From the NCBI GenBank assembly GCA_029891345.1, contig CM057009.1, positions 91,993,416 through 92,057,415 of the forward strand: a stretch of DNA of 64,000 nt, in the 5' to 3' direction. The position numbers were made by a program, and so were the translations under genes. Below, one piece after another: positions 21,713 through 32,928 of the stretch (position 1 is its first letter; each line of letters starts with the position of its first letter). Source of the stretch: Dryococelus australis (lineage: Eukaryota > Arthropoda > Insecta > Phasmatodea > Phasmatidae). The notes under the pieces are model-generated. The model was not told where the DNA came from. It saw only the letters and a list, made by a program, of their open reading frames with translations, and searched no databases.

Positions 21713-24545
21713 TGCTAGACTTCGATTCCGCAATATTCAATATTTTATTTTTAGTTATAAAAAACGCAGCGCCCCTAGCGGCCTACTATAGAACCAAGAT
21801 GTCAGTCGAACGAATATATAAACAAATAACAAACGAATGCGAGAGAAAGAGAGAAACGAAAGAGAGAGACAACATGGAATGATAGAGCATGAAGTCCAAG
21901 ACAGAATGGTGGTATGACATAACGATCGTATGCGCCTTGAAAAGACGAGTCCGGTGATATATAACACTCAATACTTACGACTTTAAATTGTTTTACTATA
22001 AAACCATATTAAATTGTATAAAATATTTTTTAATTGATTCACTTTTATCGGCTTTTAAGATACCTCATTGTTTGATATAAAAGCATTAATCAGCCACCAA
22101 ATTACTTAAAATTGCTCGAAAATTGCCTTTCTGCGGCTTTGTTTTTGCAATTCTGGCACATGGCACTTGAAATTTGTAAGGAAAATAGGTAAATTTTAAG
22201 GCGTTTGTAGGCTAAAACATGCGATTCTGAGAGCAAAACGGGAAATTCAACATGGTGGCCAGAGCCCCATGGAGGAAATTTCTGAGGGTGTCCTTTTTTG
22301 CTGCTAGGCAAAACGGGAATATTTTTAAGCAAAAATGGCCTATTTTTGGGCAAAATAATCCATTTCTGAAGTGATCTTTGCGTAAAAACAAGCGATTATG
22401 AGAGAAAACGGGAAATTTCCAAGATGTCGGCCGGCGACCTTGGAGCCTCTCGCCCCATTCCTCTATCCCTGTTGTCCTCAAACCTACATTATCTACTCTT
22501 TCAGTTAACGTGGCGTACGAGAAGCTGAAATACTTCTCTGCACTGGACAGGGAATGCGAAGTTTCGTAACACCTCATAGAATTCTTTCTCGTGTGTGCTC
22601 CTTACGAAATACCGTGCAAGTAACTGCAGGCGCACCTACAGTAAGACGAAGATATTCGCGACTTCCGAGTGATTTCAGGGGTGCACATCGGTTCCCGACA
22701 CAACGCATCGCAGGGGTTGGTGAAATGCTGACTGCGCTTCCGTAGCCGCTCCAAGGCTCAGGGAAGTAATTTGAGTTTCCACACAATTTATCTTGCGGCA
22801 TGATACAGTGGTAAAACTGCGGCTGTATGTGTCATAATATATAACTAGTTCTTGACACTAAAACTGTCATATTTCTTTAACATTCCCGTAGAAGTTCTCA
22901 ATAGTAAACACCCTTATGGAGAGGACTAATCTTTTACGACCATATTTGATTTCAATAGTGGTGGTATTTAACAAAACTGATATTCCCAGTAAAAATATAT
23001 GAACAAATTCTTTAATACACAAAAGAAAAATAACACACAAAATCAGATTTAGTAATTGGTTTTATAGTTATAAGTCTTAGCCTGTAATGGAAGGACATGT
23101 TCGCCTTGAGAAGGCGAATATTTATTGGCAATAAATATCCAATGTCCATACAACCACTGCGAAAATGTGAAATTTAAACAAATTATTGCACAGGCTGATG
23201 GCAAACATATTTAGTGCCGCACAGTACACACAACCTGTCCAGCTATATATATATATATATATATATTATGCTCTCTAACTCAATCGTAAATTTTAAATTG
23301 GCAGTTCCTCTGCTCTCACAGAATGATCCCGTGAAGATCAGACGGCAAGATATTGCAATTCGCGTGTCTCCATTTTACATATATAAACGCCACAAGAGTA
23401 ACCACTTCAAGGGAAAGCATAGTTTGGAAAATCTGTCACGATTACTATTTAAAGGACTGAAAAATTTGCTACTTTATATTATTCTTTAACAACTTCACTG
23501 CTTCGCCTGGATGCAGTAGCTGGTAGCTCACTTGACTACCAACTCTATTTTCGGTAGACAAACTTTACCGTGACAAACGTAACTGAATATATAAGTCTAC
23601 CATAAATTTACTCACGGCACGTAACAAGTAAAGTTTTCAATGTTAGCTGCTACGATATAAGTGAATTTGCATTTACCGAATATGAATATTGGGACAAAAT
23701 AAACCTATGTTCAGTTTAGTGAAACATAAAAATTTCGAAGTTCTGTAAATACAGACTATTAAACCACTTCTCTTCAGCCTACACTAATCAACGTGTCTAT
23801 CATCTGTTCATAATTTTCAAGTCAACGCCGAAATTTGTGGAATATTTTGTAGTAAACCCCAGATTTGCATATTCATTACTGACGGAATATTTCACACGTG
23901 TCATTTATTCGCATTTAGTAATGTAAGGCGAGAAATACTATCAGGATTAGATTATAATTGCTGAGTCTACGTACTTGTTTATCACCTTATTATAACGTCT
24001 CTAGTTTATTGTTAATTCTGTCTATTGTACCACCCATACGCTTTGTACTTTTAAATAAATCAGTAATTCAAACATGTCTAATTATCTTTTCATATGTAAG
24101 AAGACCCACAGCGTTGTAGCCGCAGTTTTGTATGGACTGCATACGAGTCCAATTTAAAACTGAATATAAATCTTCTGTTCCTGACGTCATTATAAAAAGT
24201 GAATTAGTACGTCAAAAATTAAACAGTTCAATGTAGTTATTTACATTTTGAAGACAATGTGTACTATATTATTTTAGTTCCTTACCTTTATATGCATACT
24301 TGAAATAGTTTTCCAAACAGCGATAAAGAATTTTAAAGCTCTTAAAGTGAAGCCCACTGATTATTTTTCCTGTGACAAATTATGCGTCGCATGTGTCAGT
24401 AAAGACTCTATAAACTAACCAAGTGACAAAATAAAATAGAAGTTATAATCGAATTAATGGCCCATGGTTTCAGTGAAAACAACACAAGTTGACTGTAAGA
24501 TACTCTACATTAACCTCGAAAATATTTACTTTTACGGCTAGAACA
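21713..24545. other. Noncoding repeat-poor stretch
   Basis: No gene recognised. At 21915-21935 the phrase ATCGTATGCGCCTTGAAAA resembles 11345-11363 in the left arm of the second fold-back. At 22200-22260 and 22385-22440 a diverged direct repeat is visible (AAACATGCGATTCTGAGAGC versus AAACAAGCGATTATGAGAGA). A TA microsatellite lies at 23244-23267. Confidence 0.4.
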
Positions 24546-24547
24546 TT

Positions 24548-24745
24548 TGCTGAGCAAGGTGGCATAGGGGGTTAATATTGGGACAGTGTATTCGGGAAGA
24601 TATGGGTTCAATTCCTGTTCCTGCTATCCTGAGTTCGGTTTTCCACGGTTTCTCAAAGTCACTCGAGGCGATTGCTGGGATGGATCCTTACTATAGGCCT
24701 TGGCCGATTCCTTCTCCACTTCTGCGTCTTGAACAATGATACGTT
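24548..24745 (+). repeat. SINE family 2, copy 1
   Basis: tRNA-like head GAGCAAGGTGGCATAGG and B box GGGTTCAATTCC are followed by a body with GGTTTTCCACGGTTTCTC and GGCCGATTCCTTCTCC. This resembles widespread orthopteroid/insect tRNA-SINEs. A second copy lies at 31480-31690. Confidence 0.7.
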
Positions 24746-24761
24746 TAACCCTCCCTGCATA

Positions 24762-25003
24762 TAGGTCATTCACGGTAAAGTGAGCATTTTTTAAAGCCCT
24801 CATATTTAGAATAATAGTCAATACATATATTCAATTTTAGTTTTAGACGTTAACTTCCGAGTGCCGTGGAACCTACACACTGTGTTTGTGTTTATTACTT
24901 ACATAGCAATATTTATTTAAAAAGTTGGTTATAATGATAAAAATGGCTGAAATGAAAAAGTAACTAGCGCTTTTAAAGTGCTCACTTTACCATGAACGGT
25001 CTA
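24762..25003. mobile_element. MITE family 1, short form
   Basis: TA-flanked, beginning TAGGTCATTCACGGTAAAGT and ending CTTTACCATGAACGGTCTA. It lies about 17 bp after the SINE and looks complete. Confidence 0.85.
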
Positions 25004-26059
25004 TACCTACGTATCTACAACACGCGAATGAACAAGGGAAGGCAACCCACAATGCATGATACAACAAATATGCGAGTTTTACTTAATTTAATATTTCACA
25101 GTTTTATTTGGTTATACAAAAGATCTCTAGACAAGTGCCCCCTTGATGCAGTTATTAGTTGTCAAATCATTATAGTTTTCAGATTATAACACTCAAATGT
25201 CTCAATTTCCCGAATTCCGCAGCATTCTGGGCTTTGCTTCTAGATGTTTTGTTCCAGTCAAATTGCATTTAATGCAATCTGTATGGCATGCAAAACATAG
25301 TGATTCACTATGAGTGCGATTTATTAACAGGTAAGCGAGTATTGGCACTCAGAATTTTGTTGAAAATGGGGGTCAGACTTGTCGTAAATATATTTTTGTT
25401 CATTAAAGCGAAACTGTTAACATTCACTTAATAAACAGTTTAAACCGTAAACTATAGAGGAATATTGTTTTTGTTCCTTTCGTAGTTTGTAACACAAATG
25501 CAGTATGCCGCACTTAGACTCTAACTCAACACTTTGAACCTGCCTATAACACTCTTGTGTCGGAATTTGAGTGTTATATTTTGAAAACGATTATGATTTG
25601 ACAACTAACATCTGCATTAAGGGGCACTATTCGAACACTCTCTCAGATACCAAATTCCCCAAAAAAAAAGAGAATTATCACTTTAAGGGGAGGCTGGGGA
25701 GCACCGGAGCGATAAGGGCAACACTGCCAAGTGCATTAAGTGTGTCATCACCACTACGCCCAAGGCTCTGAACTGGCAAGCAGTGTTCTCGTCGTGTTGC
25801 TGGCACCTGCGAGACTTTAAGCTGTGAGCCAAACTTTTTACTGGTATAAGTCTGTAGCAAAATTCAGTGCAGGTCGCTGTAGTATTTTTGTATGTATCCG
25901 ACAAGAATTTTTTGTGATACACCGCTTTGTAAAAAAAAGTTTCTAGCCATGTTGGAGTGCTCAGAAATGCGAGATATCTCGAAAGTAATAGACAAATATA
26001 GTACAGAAATTGCCTTTTTTTTTTTTTTCGTTGATTAGCACTGAAACGCATATTTAATA
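25004..26059. other. Noncoding, with a small dispersed repeat
   Basis: About 25690-25885 shares text with 36450-36600 (AAGTCTGTAGCAAAATTCAG versus AAGTCTATAGCAAAGTTCAG, and GGCAACACTGCC in opposite orientation). This suggests a small unclassified element with inverted ends. The rest is unassigned. Confidence 0.45.
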
Positions 26060-26236
26060 TTGTATTGGGCTTTCTAACGTCCCCCGGTTTTATGCTTGTA
26101 AGCTTAACAGGGGACGGCTTAAAAATAACTTCCCACCTAACTTAAATGAACACCCATGACTTGCCAGGGATTCGAACCCAGAGCCTCCCGCACCCCAGAT
26201 CGGTGGCGTACCAACCGACTGCACCACGGGAGGTCA
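26060..26236 (-). repeat. SINE family 3 (tRNA-derived)
   Basis: The minus strand begins CTCCCGTGGTGCAGTCGGTT (A box) and continues to CTGGGTTCGAATCCCTGG (B box), with a body ending near AACCGGGGGACG. Only one copy in this window. Confidence 0.7.
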
Positions 26237-26336
26237 ACCGCAGGTTTAATGGTTTCGTAAAAATATTTATCTTTCAAACTTTCTGCAATGAATTTGAATC
26301 ACTAAGTAGGTCGACTCCTTAAACGACATTTAAAAT

Positions 26337-26409
26337 GTGAGAGAGTGAATAGTTGCAGGCGGCTCTTAGCTTCGAGATCTTGGGAGCTGATGAGGGTGAA
26401 GCGAGGTTA
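26337..26409 (-). repeat. SINE family 1, 3' part split by Harbinger
   Basis: Minus-strand tail of SINE family 1 (GGCTCTTAGC, GAGCTGATGAGGGTGAAGCG, GAGG). The rest of the same SINE resumes at 29555 after the Harbinger element. Confidence 0.75.
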
Positions 26410-26573
26410 AGCTGGGTCTTAACGAGACACTTATTGCACGACATTGGTTTCGGGGCATCAGACATCACCTTCCACACACAAGTGCTCTCGCTGTCTCGCG
26501 ACACTCATCGTCGGTGTCGTGACATGGACTCTAGCGAGAGCTATGTTGCAGCCGTTCCAATGGACAGACGCTC

Positions 26574-28579
26574 ATGTCCCGAGAGCCGGCATGTGATACC
26601 CTGGCAGTTCAGCGAGAGATGTCTACTACCCAAGTGGCAGATGCTGCTGCAGCGGCCTCCATTATTATATTGCGTAGACGAAGACAACGTAGAAAACGTA
26701 AACCTGTCGTTGAATGGTTGTTAATGAGAAACCAGTTAGGAGCATACGAAACTGTAATAAGTGAATGGGGAGTGAATGAAAGCAAAACATACAGAAACTT
26801 TTTTCGTAGGTGCCCATCAGATTTTCAGTTTCTACTTGCGAAAGTTACGGCTGTCATCGCTAAACAAGATACAAATATGAAAGAGGCAATCCCCCCTCCA
26901 GTTCGGCTCGCCATTACGTTACGTTTCGTTGCTACATTTTACCATTTTGTTTTAAATTAGCTATTCAACGACACTATTGACAGAATATTGAGTGTACGGT
27001 CGTTTGTTCGTTTTTAGGTACGAGTTATTCATCACTATCGCATCTCTTCAGAGCATCCAGGTCTCAAGTTGCTAAAATCGTACCTGAATTTTGTGATGCC
27101 ATATGCAATGAACTGAAAGAAGAATATTTGTAAGTGGGTAAAATATTACACACGTTTTTACGTACTTGAAAACATTTATTTCAACACTGTATCATAATGA
27201 CATTATTTACGTTTCTTCAGTCACTACTGTCAACAATTTAAAAATTCAAAGAAATAAACCAATTGAAATAATAAAGGAGATATGTTACAAATATGGAAAT
27301 AATATTCAAATAATCTGGATTGACGTAAAATAGTTATTATATATACCCAGAAACCATTTTGTAATGCACTTATAAAATTGTAAATGAGATTTCCGATTCA
27401 TTCTGTTCAATCCTCTTGCCTAGTTCATCTCCTACACATTCTGCTAAATGAGAAGCCCTTTCATGTATAGAATAAGCTGAAACATCACTTAAGCTATATT
27501 CAATGTCCATAAAGGACATAATGTCTTTACGCATTTTCTTTTTAAGTTCATTTCTGAGTTGCACATGGTTAATGGTGCGTAGTGATGATGCAAAAAACTC
27601 ACCAAAAATGTGACAGTCATCCTTGGTTGTGTTCATTATACTCATTGCCTTGTCCAGAATCGCATCTTCGTTGGCTCGTCTTGATTTCGCACTCGTGCAT
27701 GTAGAGTTGGAGGAATGTTCTTTGTCACTTGTCTGTGCTACTTTTTGTGTATTTTCGTGTGAACTGCATTCACTTACTTCCTAAAAAAACAATTGTATAA
27801 AATAAGTCCTATCCTCGTGTGTTTCAGACACCTGATACTATGGACGAATGACTGAAAATAGCTCAAGAGTTTGAAGACACATGGAACTTTCCTAATTGTA
27901 TCGGTGCTTTGGACGGGAAACGTGCTATACAAGCACCAGCAAATTCTGGAAGTGTTTCTTTTAATTATAAGGCACACATAGCGTAGTTTTACTTGCCGTA
28001 GTGGATGCTAAGTATCGATTCTTGTTTGTGGGCGTAGGCTGTAATGGAGGAGTTGCAGATGGTGGAGTTTACAACCAGTCAGCGCTACCTGCAGTACTAG
28101 AGCTTGAAGCCTACAACATACCAGGAAGCCGATCTCTGAAAGGAAGAATGAAACCTGTTCCTTTTGCTGCGCTAGAAGATTATGGCTTTGCTATGACTCC
28201 CAGAATTTTAAAGCCATTTCCTTTTCGAAATCAGCCAGGTGATATTCGAGTGTATAATTACAGACACTCTCGTGCGATGAGAGTTATGGAAAACAGTTTT
28301 GGGCACATTGTTAATCGATTTAGAGTACAACGAGCACCCATCTTACTCAGTCCTGAGAACACGCGAAAAATTGTTGCAGTCATATGCACTTCGTATAACT
28401 TTCTACTGACAAGGAAGACAAACTATGTTACTGCAACGCCATTCAACACACACGTTCGTGATGAACAAATTCCTGCAGGTGTATCGCAAAAGGAAGGGAA
28501 CCCTGCCAACAATCTACAGCCCCTACAGACTCTTCAACCACGAAATGTGTCACACTTCTGCAAAGAAGTTAGAGATTAG
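26574..28579 (+). pseudogene. PIF/Harbinger DDE transposase
   Basis: The N-terminal part (26574-26940) reads LLMRNQLGAYETVISEW, FFRRCPSDFQFLLAKV and LAITLRFVAT. A second exon-like block (about 27019-27131: TSYSSLSHLFRASRSQVAKI) begins after a TTTTTAG acceptor and ends at a GTAAGT donor. A third block starts after TTTCAG near 27828 and carries [12 protein letters not shown] (first catalytic Asp), VVDAKYRF (second Asp), then the open frame 28001-28579 with VMENSFGHIVNRF (catalytic Glu). Damage: a TGA where Trp is expected in TMDE-LKIAQEF and a frameshift just before VVDAKYRF. Domain family DDE_Tnp_4. Confidence 0.85.
27370..27781 (-). pseudogene. Harbinger accessory ORF, C-terminal exon (MADF/BESS-like)
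   Basis: The minus-strand frame opens after a TTTTTTTAG acceptor-like sequence at about 27782 and runs EVSECSSHEN...RANEDAILDKA into MSIMNTTKDDCHIFGEFFAS. It ends in EISFTIL. The segment CHIFGEFFASSLRTI resembles the BESS-type C terminus of MADF/Myb-SANT proteins, the usual partner of Harbinger transposases for nuclear import and end binding. It lies antisense within the apparent transposase intron (27131-27828). An upstream exon with the Myb/SANT domain is not seen and may be lost. Confidence 0.6.
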
Positions 28580-29554
28580 CAGAAAAACTACTTCATGAGC
28601 CCTGATGGTGAAGTGGATTGGCGGTACCGTTATATTTAAGTGCCTATTTCAAGTGGATTCACAGGAAATGCTGTACATATATGTACTTGTACATACATAT
28701 GCAATTAAAATAATTCGAATAGCTACAAACACCAATTCGGAGGTCTAATATTTACAGACACTAATAAATGCCTTTAAATTATTTTGTTAAACATGGCATG
28801 ATATATTATGTAAACAAAGTGAAATAAGTCAAAAACTGCATTTGCTTGTTTGAATTTTGTGAAGAATGTTTTTGAATACATCACTAACATACTTCTTCTT
28901 CTAGTTCGTTATGACCCACCAGAATCACGAGTGACTTGTTCAACGCACCTTCGCTCTTCCCAATACCTCTTAATTCTTTCACTCGTCCTGTTTCTCTCTG
29001 CTTATGTGAGTTGTATATTGATCCTGGTGCCAGTCCATTTGTGACTTTCCACCATGTTCTAGTACCTGGCTCTATCTTGTACTATTGTCTGGGGATTTTT
29101 ATCCATAATGCCAATTGCCTTCCAGTCCCAACATACTTAACTTAAATAGTTTTTTTTTTCCTGATAGTTTGTTTACGTAGCTAACCTATCTTTCACTAAT
29201 AGCAAAATTCTTCTTTACACGATTTTTATAATCTGTATTTCTTGGATTCCATATCATAGGATATATCTGTATAGTTTCGATTAATTTCACGGTATCGCCT
29301 TTCGACCATTCTTTCGCGGAGTTGACCGTCTCAAACATCCTGGCACGTAGCGACACCAGACACTAAATCCAACGTACCGGAAACTTGCGAGAGCATGTCC
29401 GAGAGCTAGAGAAGTGTCGTCTTCGCGTGACACTCCCTTCAAGGTCAGCGGTGTCGTTTGTGTCGCGACACTGCTTTAACACCCGTCTTCACACAGACAC
29501 TCGATGTCTCATAGCGAGTGTCTGACATTTTAGTGTCTCGTTAAGACACAGCTT
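28580..29554. other. Harbinger 3' noncoding region
   Basis: AT-rich untranslated DNA runs to about 29280, then a GC-richer subterminal zone with GTGTCGCGACACT-type palindromes ahead of the right terminal repeat. Confidence 0.6.
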
Positions 29555-29728
29555 ATGGAGCAACGCCGGACGGGGGAAATGGGAAATCCCCGAGAAAACC
29601 CGCCGACCAATGGCATCGTCCTGCACGATTCGCACGTGCGAAAATCCGGGAGCTACCCCGCAGCGAATGGAACCCGGTTCGCCCAGGTGGGAGGCGAGCA
29701 GTCTAACCACTACACCATCGCTGACCCT
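29555..29728 (-). repeat. SINE family 1, 5' part split by Harbinger
   Basis: The minus strand begins AGGGTCAGCGATGGTGTAGT (A box region), has the B box GAACCGGGTTCCATTCG, and a core with GGTCGGCGGGTTTTCTCGGG. It continues the SINE interrupted at 26409. Confidence 0.8.
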
Positions 29729-30198
29729 AGATACAAGTGATTGTAATTATCGGCCAGTTTTTCTAGTGTCGTGTGACATTACCCTGTTGTGTACTACGAG
29801 TTTGCTTTCTTCACATTTCTTTAAAATCTACTCTTAGGACACATAATGGTATAGATTGTTCAAAGTAAACGGCAAACTTTTGAAAGCCCTGCTTAGGATC
29901 TACTTGTCTGGTTACATTGTATACTTCCACCACATGTAAATTTAATATTGCGATGGGCCTAATCACTATCCATGCGCCATCCAAATGAAATCGTGGAATT
30001 GTGAAGCATATAAACATTATACTTAAGTGCAGATACTTACTATAATGCGAATAAAAGAAGAAAAACTAAAAGCACTGGACATAACTATAAACATTACACT
30101 TGCAATATAATGCAGAGACTTGAGATTATTTTTAATTCTTCGCTGCCAATCTAAATGAGAGCTCGCATGCCAATGTGCAATTATTTAACGTATGCTAT

Positions 30199-30903
30199 AC
30201 AGGCTGTCCCCAAATATGCTAGGAGTAATCATGGCGTGGATAGTAAACCATAAAACAACGCAAAATGTTCCTGTGAACATATGTCCTAAAGTCGATAGTT
30301 TCAGATTTACAGACCTTCCAACATTGCACCACACATATTGGTAACAGTCGATCTTTTAAAAGGTGTGCTTGTTAATGTAATCAGTTGGAATGGGTGAGTG
30401 TTACTACCTGCCTCGCACATGTGGATAGGCCGTGCAGGACAAATCGCCTGGCCTGCACTCTTCCCGGATCTCAATCTATTGGACTCTTACCTGTGGGGGC
30501 ATATCAAGGCCAGTATTTATACAACTCCGGTTACGGATATAGCAGTGCTTCGCCAGCGAGTCGAACAAGGTTGCCAGCAGATACGTGTAGTTCCTGGAGC
30601 ATTTTAATGTGACATACAATTAATGACGTGGTATGTTCAGGCGTGTATTCACGGACAAAGCGCACATTTCAAGCACTTCTTGTAAAGTGACGTATCATTA
30701 CTGGTACACAAACATGGCTACAGCTACTCGAACAGGAATGTGTCAGTAATACTATTACGAATACATCCAGTACAACATTGCAAGGTCTGTATTTCGGAAA
30801 TTATTGACGTTAGGACATATGTTCATAGAGACATCGAGCATTGTTTCGTGGTGTACTATCCATAGCCCTATCGCTTCCCACATATTTGGACACATCCTGC
30901 ATG
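30199..30903 (+). mobile_element. Mariner/DUF4817-like deletion derivative, 705 bp
   Basis: Ends are inverted over about 100 bp: left TACAGGCTGTCCCCAAATAT ... ACATATGTCCTAA, right TTAGGACATATGTTC ... CATATTTGGACACATCCTGC. TA flanks the left end. Inside remains only the transposase C-terminal part, as in the element at 3358. Confidence 0.8.
30398..30604 (+). pseudogene. Transposase C-terminal relic (DUF4817/mariner-like)
   Basis: The 69-residue frame contains WIGRAGQIAWPALFPDLNLL followed by DSYLWGHIKA. This is the family motif around PDLNPLDFYLWG, then VLRQRVEQGCQQIRVVPG. The closing RR..C....G.HFEHLL motif falls out of frame downstream (GVYSRTKRTFQALL). The catalytic N-terminal part is deleted. 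Confidence 0.8.
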
Positions 30904-31009
30904 TAGTTACGAACAGTGATGTTTTCAACGGTTGGTTCATAAAATTATCACTCTACCATGAACTTCAGATCCATTCACAATGCAATCGGACATTCTTGTA
31001 ATTTGTAAA

Positions 31010-31246
31010 CGAGGCGTCCGCGATGGGGCAGCGACAAGAGCGCTCGGCTCCTACCAGGGGCGAATCGGGTTCGAGTCCCGGCGGGCTTGCTTCTGGACTT
31101 TCGCACGTCGGAATCGTGCCGGACGATGCAAATGGTAGGCGAGTTTTATAGGGGACCCTCCATTTCCTCCGCTCCTACATTCCAACGTTGCTCCTTTCTC
31201 ATCGGCTCTCAGAACCCCGCCTAGCCACCCAAACCTCTCCACTCAT
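31010..31246 (+). repeat. SINE family 1, copy
   Basis: Head GCGTCCGCGATGGGGCAGCG, B box GGGTTCGAGTCCCGG, core with CGTGCCGGACGATGC, tail TCATCGGCTCTCAGAACC. More diverged than the 36.6-kb copy. Confidence 0.75.
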
Positions 31247-31479
31247 TTGTAAACAAAACGCTCCACGTGTTGCTACGTGTCAGCATGATGCGCAGTTTTT
31301 TAATAATTTCCCCGCGAATAGCTCGGGTCAAGGAGATGGAGTGTCGTGCACGGTGAGAGTGCATCTCTAACTTTTATCGTGCTCTAACGGTATACTGATC
31401 ACAAATGTTCATTTTAATCAGTTCTGTGCATCCTCAAATGTAACATTAGTACTTTTACACCTCGAATGTCGAGGCAGTA

Positions 31480-31690
31480 AGCCTGAGCAAGGTAGCCCTG
31501 TGACAAATCACTGGCCTCTCGTTCGAGAGGACTCGGCTTCAATTACCGCTCCGGACATCCTGAACGCGGTATTCGATGGTTTTCCGTAACTACCTCAGGC
31601 GAACATTGAAACGGTTGATAAGTACCAACCCTGGGATATTCCTTCCTGGGTACTTAGTTTTCGCCTACTAAGACCTTGTCGAGGGCACTC
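31480..31690 (+). repeat. SINE family 2, copy 2
   Basis: GAGCAAGGTAGCCCTGTG head, GGCTTCAATTACCG as a decayed B box, CATCCTGAACGCGGTATTCG and GGTTTTCCGTAACTACC body. The order of parts is as in 24548-24745. Confidence 0.65.
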
Positions 31691-32928
31691 AAAATGCTTA
31701 TTAAATTACTTTCTTTTTTCTTTCGGAGGACAATAAGGGGGCATTTAATCTATACAAGAAAGCACGAAAGTGGCCAATCCTTCTCAGTAGGACATGTAGA
31801 ACGCTACTTGTACGATATTTTCACTGCGGATCGGGTGTTTTCCACGGGAATCCAGAATGTGACAGACATAGTCTATTCACAGTATCTTCACTTTTTTTTT
31901 TTTAAATCAAGCCTTCCATTGTAGAAGGAAAAAAGGCAGTGTGGGATATGGGCGTGAAGCGTCGGAGCGCGGACGTTGTTCGTGCTCTATTAGTGCGGTT
32001 GCTGGCGGCCAACTTGTCCGCCATGTTGGACGTTGGTGACCTAGACTTTGACCCGACGACCGTTGACCTTAAAAACCCAAAATTTTTCCATAAACTTACA
32101 AAAAATTATAAAATTTTTAAAAATGTAAACATTTATAAAATATTATTTAAAAATTAGTATAAAAAATTGTTAAACATTATTTTTTTTTATTATTTTAAAA
32201 AACTTAGTAATCTGAAAGTCCCCCAAGCGCAATGTCCAGCAGCCGACTGACCCATGCCACTTCCCCCTACCAATATATTTAATTGCTCAACAGCTCCACC
32301 CTCACCAATGATTCTCATTGACTGATTACTCTGCTTCATTCGACCAATTAGTAGCATTCGCTCCACCCCCTCCACCTCCAATAAATTACTCACTTCGTTC
32401 GACCCTCTCCAATCAGCCTCATTGTGTTAACATTCCCCTCCCCTACCGCCTCACCCTTGCTTATTCTGTGGAATGCACTTACCTGACATATTGTTTTTTT
32501 CGTTTGTCATTTGTTTACATTTTCAACTCCTAGGCGCCACTAGTGTATTAATCATCGATATTGTTAGCAGGTGAGCTGGTAATTTAGCCACCAGGTGCAA
32601 GCCATAATTTTTTATGTATTTAATGTACAGGAGGTGCTGTCAGCTCCCTCCCTGTTACATTATACTTTCAACACCTGGGTGGTGTTAATTTCTCGATTTC
32701 GCCGCCAGGCGAGCTGTCGGCACTTGTCCACTCTTGTCAATTCAGCCGCCAGGTGAGCTGTAAACCTCATATTTATTTTATACCAACTCCATTTCGAGAA
32801 CCTTCAATTTTCATCTGCTTTGAAAGTAATTTTTACAATCAGCAGTATGACTACATGCATAATTTAATAAAACTATATGATTTTTTAATTAAAATTTTTT
32901 CAATTATATATTTTTATTACATTATATA
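31691..32928. other. Noncoding; low-complexity and short repeat words
   Basis: AT-rich around 32050-32210. Between 32560 and 32765 the motif GCCGCCAGGYGAGCTGT occurs about four times in varying forms (32568, 32587, 32700, 32744), loosely spaced. Phrases TTACTCACTTCGTTCGA (32390) and GCCATGTTGGACG recur near 13310 and 13050-13390, so an old shared repeat is likely. Confidence 0.4.

Larger units (their letters stand above)
26410..29554 (+). mobile_element. PIF/Harbinger transposon, ~3.1 kb
   Basis: Ends AGCTGGGTCTTAACGAGACA (left) and TGTCTCGTTAAGACACAGC (right) are inverted, and TTA flanks both sides. Three-base TWA duplications are the hallmark of PIF/Harbinger. Subterminal copies of a GTGTCGCGACACT-type palindrome occur near both ends (about 26490 and 29460). 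Inside are a DDE transposase on the plus strand and an antisense accessory ORF, the usual two-gene content of the group. Both genes appear damaged, so it is probably nonautonomous now. Confidence 0.85.
29852..30967 (+). mobile_element. MITE family 1, long form, split by mariner
   Basis: The left part (29852-30198) shares CCCTGCTTAGGATCTACTTG, GGGCCTAATCACT and CGCATGCCAATGTGC with the family. The right part (30904-30967) reads CAGTGATGTTTTCAACGGTT and TCACTCTACCATGAAC. Without the enclosed 705-bp element it is about 411 bp, matching the family's ~420 bp. Confidence 0.75.
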
